This document shows positions 21,125-33,800 of a DNA stretch of 64,000 nt, piece by piece. The translations under genes and the position numbers were made by a program. Every line of letters starts with the position of its first letter. Positions within the stretch are counted from its first letter, which is position 1. Origin of the DNA: Hydractinia symbiolongicarpus (Eukaryota > Cnidaria > Hydrozoa > Anthoathecata > Hydractiniidae); NCBI RefSeq assembly GCF_029227915.1, contig NC_079884.1, positions 29,204,001 through 29,268,000 of the forward strand. The letters run 5' to 3'. The notes beneath the pieces are model-generated. The model did not search any database and had not been told where the DNA came from. It worked only from the letters and a program-made list of their open reading frames with translations.

Positions 21125-22616
21125 GAAGTAGAGACAGTTTCAAAAACTACCTTTCATTGACTTTCTAGCGGTATAAATCTGTTTGAGTTACAACGGTTGC
21201 GTCACATATTCATACCAACATGTGTTTAGCGATAGTATTCGGATATTTCTAGGTTGCATCGGTTTTAACAGTGTAACGCTTGACTGTGGGACTTAATTGA
21301 ACTGATTTTGGACTTTGACCTTGTAAATGTGAAAAATGAGCCAGTTCGACTACAAGAAATAACATTTTTCTTAATTTGACATGATTGCTGGAACTCAGCG
21401 ATTACACTGGGCACTGTGGTAGCGCTTTATTAAAAAGTTAAGATAAACAAGTCATATTTTACTGTGGGACCAATCCTAGCCGTTAGCTCGCGCTGAAGAA
21501 GTAGAGACAGTTTCAAAAACTACCTTTCATTGACTTTCTAACGGTGGCAATCCGTTTGAGTTACAACGCTTGCGTCACATATTCGTACCAACATGTATTT
21601 GGTGATTTTCTTCCGATATTACTAATTTGTATTGCTTTTAACAGTAAAACGTTTGACTGTGGGAATAAATAGAACTGATTCTGGACTGTGACCTTATAAA
21701 TGTGATAACTGAGACAATTGGTGTCCAAAAAATAACACTCTTCTTAATTTGACATGATTGTTGGAATTCAGCGGATTCATTAGGCTCTGTGGTAGCACTT
21801 TATTTAAAAATTTAGATAAATAAGTCTTTTCTTACTGTGGGACCAATCCTGGCCGTTCGAACGCGCTGTATAAATAGGAACAGTTCCAAAGACTACATTT
21901 CATTGACTTTCTAGCGGTATAAGTCCGTTTGAGTTACAACGGTTCTGTCACATATTCGTACCAATATGTACTTAGCAATAGTATTCGGATATTACTAGGT
22001 TGCATCGCGTTTAACAGTGAAACGCTTGACTGTGGGACTTAATTGAACTGATTTTGCACTTTGACCTTGTAAATGTGATAAATGAGCCAGTTTGACTACA
22101 AGAAATAACATTCTTCCTAATTTGACATGATTGCTGGAACTCAGCGATTACACTGCTCACTGTGGTAGCGCTTTATTACAAAATTAAGATAAACAAGTCA
22201 ACTTTTACTGTGGGACCAATCCTAGCAGTTGGCTCGCGCTGAAGAAATAGAGGCAGTTTTAAAAACTACATTTCAATTACTTTCTAACGGTGTCAATCCG
22301 TTTGAGTTACAACGGTTGCGTCACATATTCGTACCAACATTTATTTAGCGATAGTATTCGGATATTACTAGGTTGCATCGCGTTTACCAGTGAAACGCTT
22401 GACTGTGGGACTTAATTGAACTGATTTTGGACTTTGACTTTATAAATGTGATAAATGAGCAAGTTTGACTACAAGAAATAACATTCTTCTTAATTTGACA
22501 TGATTGCTGGAACTCAGCGATTACACTTGGCGCTGTGGTAGCGCTTTATTACAAAATTAAGATAAACAAGTCATTCTTTACTGTGGGACCAATCCTAGCC
22601 GTTAGCTCGCGCTGAA
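21125..22616 (+). repeat. I-J-K-L quartet (1492 bp), first of three copies
   Basis: I has tagcggtataaatctg, attcataccaacatgtg and gatatttctagg. J is beta-like with ctaacggtggc, acaacgcttgcg and a seam reading ggccgttcgaacgcg. K has tacttagcaatag and cgcgtttaac. L has gaggcagttttaaaaac, catttcaattac and cgcgtttacc. The other copies are 25972-27463 and 33430-34921. I changes the 18-bp box core from TTCGTA to TTCATA. J tails create a perfect 10-bp palindrome at the seam. Confidence 0.85.
21854..21863. other. Alternative seam palindrome CGTTCGAACG
   Basis: This is a perfect 10-bp palindrome at the end of the J monomer. The same sequence is at 24465-24474, 26701-26710, 31923-31932 and 34159-34168. 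It replaces the usual cgttagcacg. All five sites precede a monomer starting tataaatagg rather than gaataaatagg. Confidence 0.8.
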
Positions 22617-22989
22617 GAAATAGAGACAGTTTCAAATACTACATTTCACTGACTTTCTAACGGTGTCAGTCCGTTTGAGTTACAACGGTTGCGTCACATA
22701 TTCGTACCAACATGTATTTAGCGATAGTATTCGGATGTTGCTAGTTTGCATCGCTTTTAACAGTGAAACGCTTGACTGTGGGACTTATTTGAACTGATTT
22801 TGGACTTTGACCTTATAAATGTGATAAATGAGCTAGTTTGACTACAAGAAATAACATTCTTCTTAATTTGACATGATTGCTGGAACTCAGCGATTACACT
22901 GGGCGCTGTGGTAGCATTTTATTAAAAAATTAAGATAAATAAGTCATTTTTTACTGTGGGACCAATCCTAGCCGTTAGCTCGCGCTGAA
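22617..22989 (+). repeat. Type A* monomer linking two blocks
   Basis: This alpha-lineage unit has the private ggatgttgctagtttgcatc of A*, also seen at 14542, 19015, 19760, 45362 and 50209. It starts a partial copy of the block at 19760 (offset 2857) and precedes the large duplicated unit. Its seam leads to gaagatatagagacag rather than the usual gaagaaatag. Confidence 0.85.
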
Positions 22990-25599
22990 GATATAGAGAC
23001 AGTTTTTAAAACTACCTTTCATTGACTTTCTAACGGTGTCAATCCTTTTGAGTTACAACGGTTGCGTCACATATTCGTACCAACATGTATTTGGTGATTT
23101 TCTTGCGATATTACTAAGTTGTGTTGCTTTTAACAGTGAAACGATTGACTGTGGGAATTAATAGAACTGATTCTGGACTGCGACCTTATAAATGTGATAA
23201 ATGAGCCAATTGGTCTCCAAGGAATAACATTCTTCTTAATTCCACATGATTGCCGGAATTCATCGATTACATTAGGCTCTGTGGTAGCGCTTTATATAAA
23301 AATTTAGATAAATAAGTCTTTTCTTACTGTGGGACCAATCCTGGTCGTTAGCACGTGCTGAATAAATAGGAACAGTTCCAAAGACCACATTTCATTGAAT
23401 TTCTAGTGGTATAAGTCCGTTTGAGTTACAACGGTTCTGTCACATATTCGTACCAATATGTATTTAGCGATAGTATTCGGATATTACTAGGTTGCATCGC
23501 TTTTAACAGTGAAACGCTTGACTGTGGGACTTAATTGAACTGATTTTGGACTTTGACCTTGTAAATGTGATAAATGAGCCAGTTTGACTACAAGAAATAA
23601 CATTCCTCCTAATTTGACATGATTGCTGGAACTCAGCGATTACACTGGTCACTGTGGTAGCGCTTTATTACAAAATTAAGATAAACAAGTCATTCTTTAC
23701 AGTGGGACCAATCCTAGCCGTTAGCTCGCGCTGAAGAAATAGAGTCAGTTTCAGAAACTACATTTCATTTACTTTCTAACGGTGTCAATCCGTTTGAGTT
23801 ACAGCGGTTGCGTCACATATTCGTACCAACATATATTTAGCGATATTTTTCCGCTACTACTAGGTTCCATCGCTTTTAACAGTGAAACGCTTGACTGTGG
23901 GACTTATTTGAACTGATTTTGGACTTTGCCCTTATAAATGTGATAAATGAGCTAGTTTGACTACAAGAAATAACATTCTTCTTAATTTGACATGATTGCT
24001 GGAACTCAGCGATTACACTGGGCACTGTGGTAGCGCTTTATTAAAAAGTTAAGATAAACAAGTCATATTTTACTGTGGGACCAATCCTAGCCGTTAGCTC
24101 GCGCTGAAGAAGTAGAGACAGTTTCAAAAACTACCTTTCATTGACTTTCTAGCGGTATAAATCTGTTTGAGTTACAACGGTTGCGTCACATATTCATACC
24201 AACATGTGTTTAGCGATAGTATTCGGATATTTCTAGGTTGCATCGGTTTTAACAGTGTAACGCTTGACTGTGGGACTTAATTGAACTGATTTTGGACTGT
24301 GACCTTATAAATGTGATAAATGAGCCAATTGGTCTTTAAAGAATAACATTCTTCTTAATTTGACATGATTGCCGGAATTCAGCGATTACATTAGGCTCTG
24401 TGGTAGCGCTTTATATAAAAATTTAGATAAATAAGTCTTTTCTTACTGTGGGACCAATCCTGGCCGTTCGAACGCGCTGTATAAATAGGAACAGTTGCAA
24501 AGACTACATTTCATTGACTTTCTAGCGGTATAAGTCCGTTTGAGTTACAACGGTTGCGTCACATATTCATACCAACATGTGTTTAGCGATAGTATTCGGA
24601 TATTTCTAGGTTGCATCGGTTTTAACAGTGTAACGCTTGACTGTGGGACTTAATTGAACTGATTTTGCACTTTGACCTTGTAAATGTGATAAATGAGCCA
24701 GTTTGACTACAAGAAATAACATTCTTCTTAATTTGACATGATTGCCGGAATTCAGCGATTACATTAGGCTCTGTGGTAGCGCTTTATATAAAAATTTAGA
24801 TAAATAAGTCTTTTCTTACTGTGGGACCAATACTGGTCGTTAGCACGCGCTGAATAAATAGGAACAGCTCCAAAGACTACATTTCATTTACTTTCTAGCG
24901 GTATAAGTCCGTTTGAGTTACAACGGTTCTGTCACATATTCGTACCAATATGTACTTACCGATAGTATTCGGATATTACTAGGTTGCATCGATTTTAACA
25001 GTGAAACGCTTGACTGTGGGACTTAATTGAACTGATTTTGGACTTTGATCTTATAAATGTGAAAGCAAGACAATTGGACTTCAAGAAATAACATTCTTCC
25101 TAATTTGACATGATTGCTGGAACTCAGCGATTACACTGGTCACTGTGGTAGCGCTTTATTTAAAAATTTTGATAAACAAGTGTTTTTTTGCTGTGGGACC
25201 AATCCTAGCCGTTAGCGCGCGCGGAAGATATAGAGACAGTTTCAAAAACTCCATTTCATTGACTTTTTAACAGTGTCAATCCGTTTGCGTTACAACGGTT
25301 GCGTCACATATTCGTACCAACATGTATTTAGCGATAGTATTCGGATACTACTAGGTTGCATCGCTTTTAACAGTGAAACGTTTGACTGTGGGATTTAATT
25401 GAACTGACTTTGGACTTTGACCTGATAAATGTGATAAATGAGGCAGTTTGACTACATGAAGTAACATTCTTCTTAATTTGACATGATTGCTGGAATTCAG
25501 CGATTACACTGGGCGCTGTGGTAGCGCTTTATTAAAAAATTAAGAAAAATAAGTCATTTATAACTGTGGGACCAATCCTAGCCAGTAGTTCGCGCTGAA

Positions 25600-25971
25600 G
25601 AAATAAAGACAGTTTCAAAAACTACATTTCACAGATTTTCTAACTTTGTCAATCCGTTTGAGTTACAAGGCTGCGTCAAATATTCGTAACAACATGTATT
25701 TAGTGTTTTTTTATCCGATATTACTAAGTTGTGTCGCTTTTAAGAGTGAAACGATTGACTGTGGGACTTAATTGAACTGATTCTGGACTGTGACCTTATA
25801 AATGTGATAAATGAGCAAACTGAACTCCAAGGAATAACATTCTTCTTAATCCGACATGATTGTTGGAATTCAGCGAGTACACCAGGCTCTGTGGTAGCGC
25901 TTTATTTAAAAATTTAGATAAATAAGTCTTTTTTGCTGTGGGACCAATCCTGCCCGTTAGCACGCAATCAT
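25600..25971 (+). repeat. Type M monomer, the most diverged unit (372 bp)
   Basis: M is beta-like but departs at conserved positions. The head has cacagattttctaactttgtc, which destroys the AACGG arm of the dyad. The next part reads acaaggctgcgtcaaatattcgtaac, which breaks both AACGGTT and the 18-bp box. The variable patch has a long T-run (agtgtttttttatccg). The seam reads cacgcaatcattaaatag instead of acgcgctgaataaatag. A copy at 33058-33429 looks the same. The minus strand of M has a chance open stretch of 64 codons, which I do not regard as a gene. Confidence 0.88.
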
Positions 25972-27836
25972 TAAATAGGAAAAGTTTCAAAGACTACAAT
26001 TCATTGACTTTCTAGCGGTATAAATCTGTTTGAGTTACAACGGTTGCGTCACACATTCATACCAACATGTGTTTAGCGATAGTATTCGGATATTTCTAGG
26101 TTGCATCGGTTTTAACAGTGTAACGCTTGACTGTGGGACTTAATTGAACTGATTTTGGACTTTGACCTTGTAAATGTGAAAAATGAGCCAGTTCGACTAC
26201 AAGAAATAACATTTTTCTTAATTTGACATGATTGCTGGAACTCAGCGATTACACTGGGCACTGTGGTAGCGCTTTATTAAAAAGTTAAGATAAACAAGTC
26301 ATATTTTACTGTGGGACCAATCCTAGCCGTTAGCTCGCGCTGAAGAAGTAGAGACAGTTTCAAAAACTACCTTTCATTGACTTTCTAACGGTGGCAATCC
26401 GTTTGAGTTACAACGCTTGCGTCACATATTCGTACCAACATGTATTTGGTGATTTTCTTCCGATATTACTAATTTGTATTGCTTTTAACAGTAAAACGTT
26501 TGACTGTGGGAATAAATAGAACTGATTCTGGACTGTGACCTTATAAATGTGATAACTGAGTCAATTGGTGTCCAAAAAATAACACTCTTCTTAATTTGAC
26601 ATGATTGTTGGAATTCAGCGGATTCATTAGGCTCTGTGGTAGCGCTTTATTTAAAAATTTAGATAAATAAGTCTTTTCTTACTGTGGGACCAATCCTGGC
26701 CGTTCGAACGCGCTGTATAAATAGGAACAGTTCCAAAGACTACATTTCATTGACTTTCTAGCGGTATAAGTCCGTTTGAGTTACAACGGTTCTGTCACAT
26801 ATTCGTACCAATATGTACTTAGCAATAGTATTCGGATATTACTAGGTTGCATCACGTTTAACAGTGAAACGCTTGACTGTGGGACTTAATTGAACTGATT
26901 TTGCACTTTGACCTTGTAAATGTGATAAATGAGCCAGTTTGACTACAAGAAATAACATTCTTCCTAATTTGACATGATTGCTGGAACTCAGCGATTACAC
27001 TGCTCACTGTGGTAGCGCTTTATTACAAAATTAAGATAAACAAGTCAACTTTTACTGTGGGACCAATCCTAGCAGTTGGCTCGCGCTGAAGAAATAGAGG
27101 CAGTTTTAAAAACTACATTTCAATTACTTTCTAACGGTGTCAATCCGTTTGAGTTAAAACAGTTGCGTCACATATTCGTACCAACATTTATTTAGCGATA
27201 GTATTCGGATATTACTAGGTTGCATCGCGTTTACCAGTGAAACGCTTGACTGTGGGACTTAATTGAACTGATTTTGGACTTTGACTTTATAAATGTGATA
27301 AATGAGCCAGTTTGACTACAAGAAATAACATTCTTCTTAATTTGACATGATTGCTGGAACTCAGCGATTACACTTGGCGCTGTGGTAGCGCTTTATTTAA
27401 AAATTTAGATAAATAAATCTTTTCTTACTGTGGGACCAATCCTAGCCGTTAGCTCGCGCTGAAGAAATAGAGACAGTTTCAGAAACTACATTTCATTTAC
27501 TTTTTAACGGTGTCAATCCGTTTGAGTTACAACGGTTGCGTCACATATTCGTACCAACATGTATTTAGCGATATTTTTCCGCTACTACTAGGTTCCATCG
27601 CGTTTAACAGTGAAACGATTGACTGTGGGACTTAATTGAACTGATTTTGGACTGTGACCTTATAAATGTGATAAATGAGCCAATTGGTCTTCAAAGAATA
27701 ACATTCTTCTTAATTTGACATGATTGCCGGAATTCATCGATTACATTAGGCTCTGTGGTAGCGCTTTATATAAAAATTTAGATAAATAAGTCTTTTCTTA
27801 CTGTGGGACCAATACTGGTCGTTAGCACGCGCTGAA

Positions 27837-28209
27837 TAAATAGGAACAGCTCCAAAGACTACATTTCATTTACTTTCTAGCGGTATAAGTCCGTTTGAGT
27901 TACAACGGTTGCGTCACATATTCGTACCAACATGTATTTAGCGATAGTATTCGGATACTACTAGGTTGCATCGCTTTTAACAGTGAAACGTTTGACTGTG
28001 GGATTTAATTGAACTGACTTTGGACTTTGACCTTATAAATGTGATAAATGAGCCAGTTTGACTACAAGAAATAACATTCTTATTAATCTGACATGATTGC
28101 GGGAAGTCAGCGATTACACTGGGCGCTGTGGTAGCGTTTTATTTAAAAATTAAAATAAATAAGTCTTTTTTTACTGTGGGACCAATCCTGGCCGTTAGTT
28201 CGCGCTTAA
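27837..28209 (+). repeat. F/G hybrid monomer
   Basis: The head (aacagctccaaagac, catttactttctagcgg) matches the F-like unit at 24855. From ggttgcgtcac onward it matches type G (ggatactactagg, cgtttgactgtgggattt, cttattaatctgac, gattgcgggaagtc). The switch lies in the shared dyad region, between roughly 27890 and 27915. The copy at 35295 is the same. It is followed by H and D, as G is elsewhere. Confidence 0.8.
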
Positions 28210-30820
28210 GAAATAGAAACAGTACCAAAGACTACATGTCATTGACATTCTAGCGGTATAAATTCGTTTGAGTTTCAACGGTTGCGTCACATATTCGTAC
28301 CAACATGTATTTAGCGATAGTATTCGGATATTACTAGGTTGCATCGCTTTTAAAAGTGAAACGATTGACTGTGGGACTTAATTGAACTGATTTTGGACTT
28401 TGACCTTATAAATATGATAAATGAGGCAGTTTGACTACAAGAAGTAACATTCTTCTTAATTTGACATGATTGCTGGAACTCAGCGATTACACTGGGCGCT
28501 GTGGTAGCGCTTTATTAAAAAATTAAGATAAATAAGTCATTTTTAACTGTGGGACCAATCCCAGCCGGTAGTTCGCGCTGAAGAAATAGAGACAGTTTTA
28601 AAAACTACCTTTCATTGACTTTCCAACGGTGTCAATCCGTTTGAGTTACAACGGTTGTGTCACATATTCGTACCAACAAGTATTTGGTGATTTTCTTCCG
28701 ATATTACTAAGTTGTATTGTTTTTAACAGTGAAACGATTGACTGCGGGAATAAATAGAACTGATTCTGGATTGTGACCTTATAAATGTGATAAACGGGTC
28801 AATTGGTGTCCAAAGAATGACATTCTTCTTAATTTGACATGATTGCTGGAATTCAGCTAATACATTAGGCACTGTGGTAGCGCTTTATTTAAAAATTTAG
28901 ATAAATAAGTGTTTTTTCGCTGTGGGACCAATCCTGGCCGTTAGGACGCGCTGAATAAATAGGAACAGTTTCAAATACTACATTTCACTGACTTTCTAAC
29001 GGTGTCAGTCCGTTTGAGTTACAACGGTTGCGTCACATATTCGTACCAACATGTATTTAGCGATAGTATTCGGATATTGCTAGGTTGCATCGCTTTTAAC
29101 AGTGAAACGCTTGACTGTGGGACTTATTTGAACTGATTTTGGACTTTGACCTTATAAATGTGATAAATGAGCTAGTTTGACTACAAGAAATAACATTCTT
29201 CTTAATTTGACATGATTGCTGGAACTCAGCGATTACACTGGGCGCTGTGGTAGCACTTTATTAAAAAATTAAGATAAATAAGTCATTTTTTACTGTGGGA
29301 CCAATCCTAGCCGTTAGCTCGCGCTAAAGAAATAGAGACAGTTTCTAAAACTACCTTTCATTGATTTTCTAACGGTGTCAATCCGTTTGAGTTACAACGG
29401 TTGCGTCACATATTCGTACCAACATGTAATTGGTGATTTTCTTGCGACATTACTAAGTTGTATTGCTTTTAACAGTGAAACGATTGACTGTGGGAATTAA
29501 TAGAACTGATTCTGGACTGCGACCTTATAAATGTGATGAATGAGCCAATTGGTCTCCAAGGAATAACATTCTTCCTAATTTCACATGATTGCCGGAATTC
29601 ATCGATTACATTAGGCTCTGTGGTAGCACTTTATATAAAAATTTAGATAAATAAGTCTTTTCTTACTGTGGGACCAATCCTGGTTGTTAGCACGCGCTGA
29701 ATAAATAGGAACAGTTCCAAAGACCACATTTCATTGAATTTCTAGCGGTATAAGTCCGTTTGAGTTACAACGGTTCTGTCACATATTCGTACCAATATGT
29801 ATTTAACGATAGTATTCGGATATTACTAGGTTGCATCGCTTTTAACAGTGAAACGCTTGACTGTGGGACTCATTTGAACTGATTTTGGACTTTGACCTTT
29901 TAAATGTGATAAATGAGCTAGTTTGACTACAAGAAATAACATTCTTCTTAATTTGACATGATTGCTGGAACTCAGCGATTACACTGGGCGCTGTGGTAGC
30001 ACTTTATTAAAAAATTAAGATAAATAAGTAATTTTTTACTGTGGGACCAATCCTAGCCGTTAGCTCGCGCTAAAGAAATAGAGACAGTTTTTAAAACTAC
30101 CTTTCATTGACTTTCTAACGGTGTCAATCCGTTTGAGTTACAACGGTTGCGTCACATATTCGTACCAACATGTAATTGGTGATTTTCTTGCAACATTACT
30201 AAGTTGTATTGCTTTTAACAGTGAAACGATTGACTGTGGGAATTAATAGAACTGATTCTGGACTGCGACCTTATAAATGTGATAAATGAGCCAATTGGTC
30301 TCCAAGGAATAACATTCTTCTTAATTTCACATGATTGCCGGAATTCATCGATTACAATAGGCTCTGTGGTAGCGCTTTATATAAAAATTTAGATAAATAA
30401 GTCTTTTCTTACTGTGGGACCAATCCTGGTCGTTAGCACGCGCTGAATAAATAGGAACAGTTCCAAAGACCACATTTCATTGAATTTCTAGCGGTATAAG
30501 TCCGTTTGAGTTACAACGGTTCTGTCACATATTCGTACCAATATGTATTTAACGATAGTATTCGGATATTACTAGGTTGCATCGCTTTTAACAGTGAAAC
30601 GCTTGACTGTGGGACTTAATTGAAATGATTTTGGACTTTGACCTTGTAAATGTGATAAATGAGCCAGTTTGACTACAAGAAATAACATTCCTCCTAATTT
30701 GACATGATTGCTGGAACTCAGCGATTACACTGGTCACTGTGGTAGCGCTTTATTACAAAAGTAAGATAAACAAGTCATTCTTTACTGTGGGACCAATCCT
30801 AGCCGTTAGCTCGCGCTGAA

Positions 30821-33800
30821 GGAATAGAGACAGTTTTTAAAACTACCTTTCATTGACTTTCTAACGGTGTCAATCCTTTTGAGTTACAACGGTTGCGTCA
30901 CATATTCGTACCAACATGTATTTGGTGATTTTCTTGCGATATTACTAAGTTGTGTTGCTTTTAACAGTGAAACGATTGACTGTGGGAATTAATAGAACTG
31001 ATTCTGGACTGCGACCTTATAAATGTGATAAATGAGCCAATTGGTCTCCAAGGAATAACATTCTTCTTAATTCCACATGATTGCCGGAATTCATCGATTA
31101 CATTAGGCTCTGTGGTAGCGCTTTATATAAAAATTTAGATAAATAAGTCTTTTCTTACTGTGGGACCAATCCTGGTCGTTAGCACGTGCTGAATAAATAG
31201 GAACAGTTCCAAAGACCACATTTCATTGAATTTCTAACGGTGTCAATCCGTTTGAGTTACAGCGGTTGCGTCACATATTCGTACCAACATATATTTAGCG
31301 ATATTTTTCCGCTACTACTAGGTTCCATCGCTTTTAACAGTGAAACGCTTGACTGTGGGACTTATTTGAACTGATTTTGGACTTTGCCCTTATAAATGTG
31401 ATAAATGAGCTAGTTTGACTACAAGAAATAACATTCTTCTTAATTTGACATGATTGCTGGAACTCAGCGATTACACTGGGCACTGTGGTAGCGCTTTATT
31501 AAAAAGTTAAGATAAACAAGTCATATTTTACTGTGGGACCAATCCTAGCCGTTAGCTCGCGCTGAAGAAGTAGAGACAGTTTCAAAAACTACCTTTCATT
31601 GACTTTCTAGCGGTATAAATCTGTTTGAGTTACAACGGTTGCGTCACATATTCATACCAACATGTGTTTAGCGATAGTATTCGGATATTTCTAGGTTGCA
31701 TCGGTTTTAACAGTGTAACGCTTGACTGTGGGACTTAATTGAACTGATTTTGGACTGTGACCTTATAAATGTGATAAATGAGCCAATTGGTCTTTAAAGA
31801 ATAACATTCTTCTTAATTTGACATGATTGCCGGAATTCAGCGATTACATTAGGCTCTGTGGTAGCGCTTTATATAAAAATTTAGATAAATAAGTCTTTTC
31901 TTACTGTGGGACCAATCCTGGCCGTTCGAACGCGCTGTATAAATAGGAACAGTTGCAAAGACTACATTTCATTGACTTTCTAGCGGTATAAGTCCGTTTG
32001 AGTTACAACGGTTGCGTCACATATTCATACCAACATGTGTTTAGCGATAGTATTCGGATATTTCTAGGTTGCATCGGTTTTAACAGTGTAACGCTTGACT
32101 GTGGGACTTAATTGAACTGATTTTGCACTTTGACCTTGTAAATGTGATAAATGAGCCAGTTTGACTACAAGAAATAACATTCTTCTTAATTTGACATGAT
32201 TGCCGGAATTCAGCGATTACATTAGGCTCTGTGGTAGCGCTTTATATAAAAATTTAGATAAATAAGTCTTTTCTTACTGTGGGACCAATACTGGTCGTTA
32301 GCACGCGCTGAATAAATAGGAACAGCTCCAAAGACTACATTTCATTTACTTTCTAGCGGTATAAGTCCGTTTGAGTTACAACGGTTCTGTCACATATTCG
32401 TACCAATATGTACTTACCGATAGTATTCGGATATTACTAGGTTGCATCGATTTTAACAGTGAAACGCTTGACTGTGGGACTTAATTGAACTGATTTTGGA
32501 CTTTGATCTTATAAATGTGAAAGCAAGACAATTGGACTTCAAGAAATAACATTCTTCCTAATTTGACATGATTGCTGGAACTCAGCGATTACACTGGTCA
32601 CTGTGGTAGCGCTTTATTTAAAAATTTTGATAAACAAGTGTTTTTTTGCTGTGGGACCAATCCTAGCCGTTAGCGCGCGCGGAAGATATAGAGACAGTTT
32701 CAAAAACTCCATTTCATTGACTTTTTAACAGTGTCAATCCGTTTGCGTTACAACGGTTGCGTCACATATTCGTACCAACATGTATTTAGCGATAGTATTC
32801 GGATACTACTAGGTTGCATCGCTTTTAACAGTGAAACGTTTGACTGTGGGATTTAATTGAACTGACTTTGGACTTTGACCTGATAAATGTGATAAATGAG
32901 GCAGTTTGACTACATGAAGTAACATTCTTCTTAATTTGACATGATTGCTGGAATTCAGCGATTACACTGGGCGCTGTGGTAGCGCTTTATTAAAAAATTA
33001 AGAAAAATAAGTCATTTATAACTGTGGGACCAATCCTAGCCAGTAGTTCGCGCTGAAGAAATAAAGACAGTTTCAAAAACTACATTTCACAGATTTTCTA
33101 ACTTTGTCAATCCGTTTGAGTTACAAGGCTGCGTCAAATATTCGTAACAACATGTATTTAGTGTTTTTTTATCCGATATTACTAAGTTGTGTCGCTTTTA
33201 AGAGTGAAACGATTGACTGTGGGACTTAATTGAACTGATTCTGGACTGTGACCTTATAAATGTGATAAATGAGCAAACTGAACTCCAAGGAATAACATTC
33301 TTCTTAATCCGACATGATTGTTGGAATTCAGCGAGTACACCAGGCTCTGTGGTAGCGCTTTATTTAAAAATTTAGATAAATAAGTCTTTTTTGCTGTGGG
33401 ACCAATCCTGCCCGTTAGCACGCAATCATTAAATAGGAAAAGTTTCAAAGACTACAATTCATTGACTTTCTAGCGGTATAAATCTGTTTGAGTTACAACG
33501 GTTGCGTCACACATTCATACCAACATGTGTTTAGCGATAGTATTCGGATATTTCTAGGTTGCATCGGTTTTAACAGTGTAACGCTTGACTGTGGGACTTA
33601 ATTGAACTGATTTTGGACTTTGACCTTGTAAATGTGAAAAATGAGCCAGTTCGACTACAAGAAATAACATTTTTCTTAATTTGACATGATTGCTGGAACT
33701 CAGCGATTACACTGGGCACTGTGGTAGCGCTTTATTAAAAAGTTAAGATAAACAAGTCATATTTTACTGTGGGACCAATCCTAGCCGTTAGCTCGCGCTG

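Larger units (their letters stand above)
19760..22616 (+). repeat. 8-monomer block A*-B*-C*-E*(truncated)-I-J-K-L (2857 bp)
   Basis: Monomers: 19760 A*, 20133 B*, 20506 C*, 20879 E* (246 bp), 21125 I, 21498 J, 21871 K, 22244 L. The first four match 22617-24108 with an offset of 2857 bp, which is eight monomers minus the 127-bp deletion. The last four match 25972-27463 and 33430-34921 (offsets 4847 and 12305). The block joins the left-hand families (A, B, E) to a set (I-L) that does not occur before 21125. Confidence 0.88.
22990..30820 (+). repeat. 21-monomer unit (7831 bp), first copy of large tandem duplication
   Basis: Monomer starts: 22990 B*, 23363 C*, 23736 E*, 24109 I-hybrid, 24482 K/I-like, 24855 F-like, 25227 G, 25600 M, 25972 I, 26345 J, 26718 K, 27091 L, 27464 E-like, 27837 F/G hybrid, 28210 H, 28583 D, 28956 A, 29329 B, 29702 Ch, 30075 B, 30448 C-prime. 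The next unit repeats this order. Shared rare variants include gagttaaaacag, actgcgggaataaatag, ttacaataggctc and the whole divergent M monomer. The final five monomers also match 3357-5221, so the unit contains older duplicated material. Confidence 0.92.

Noticed and set aside
21851-21865. tRNA-gene B-box-like sequence (gttcgaacg) at J seams
   Set aside because: The last C of the GWTCRANNC consensus is G here, there is no A box at a proper distance, no cloverleaf, and the match is explained by the CGTTCGAACG palindrome.
25796-25990. Open reading frame of 64 codons on the minus strand, repeated at 33254-33448
   Set aside because: It begins with TTG, lies wholly inside the M monomer and the start of the next one, and exists only because M has lost stop codons present in other monomers. 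The second copy comes from the 7458-bp duplication, so it is not independent evidence. I see no ribosome-binding or splice context and no recognisable domain.
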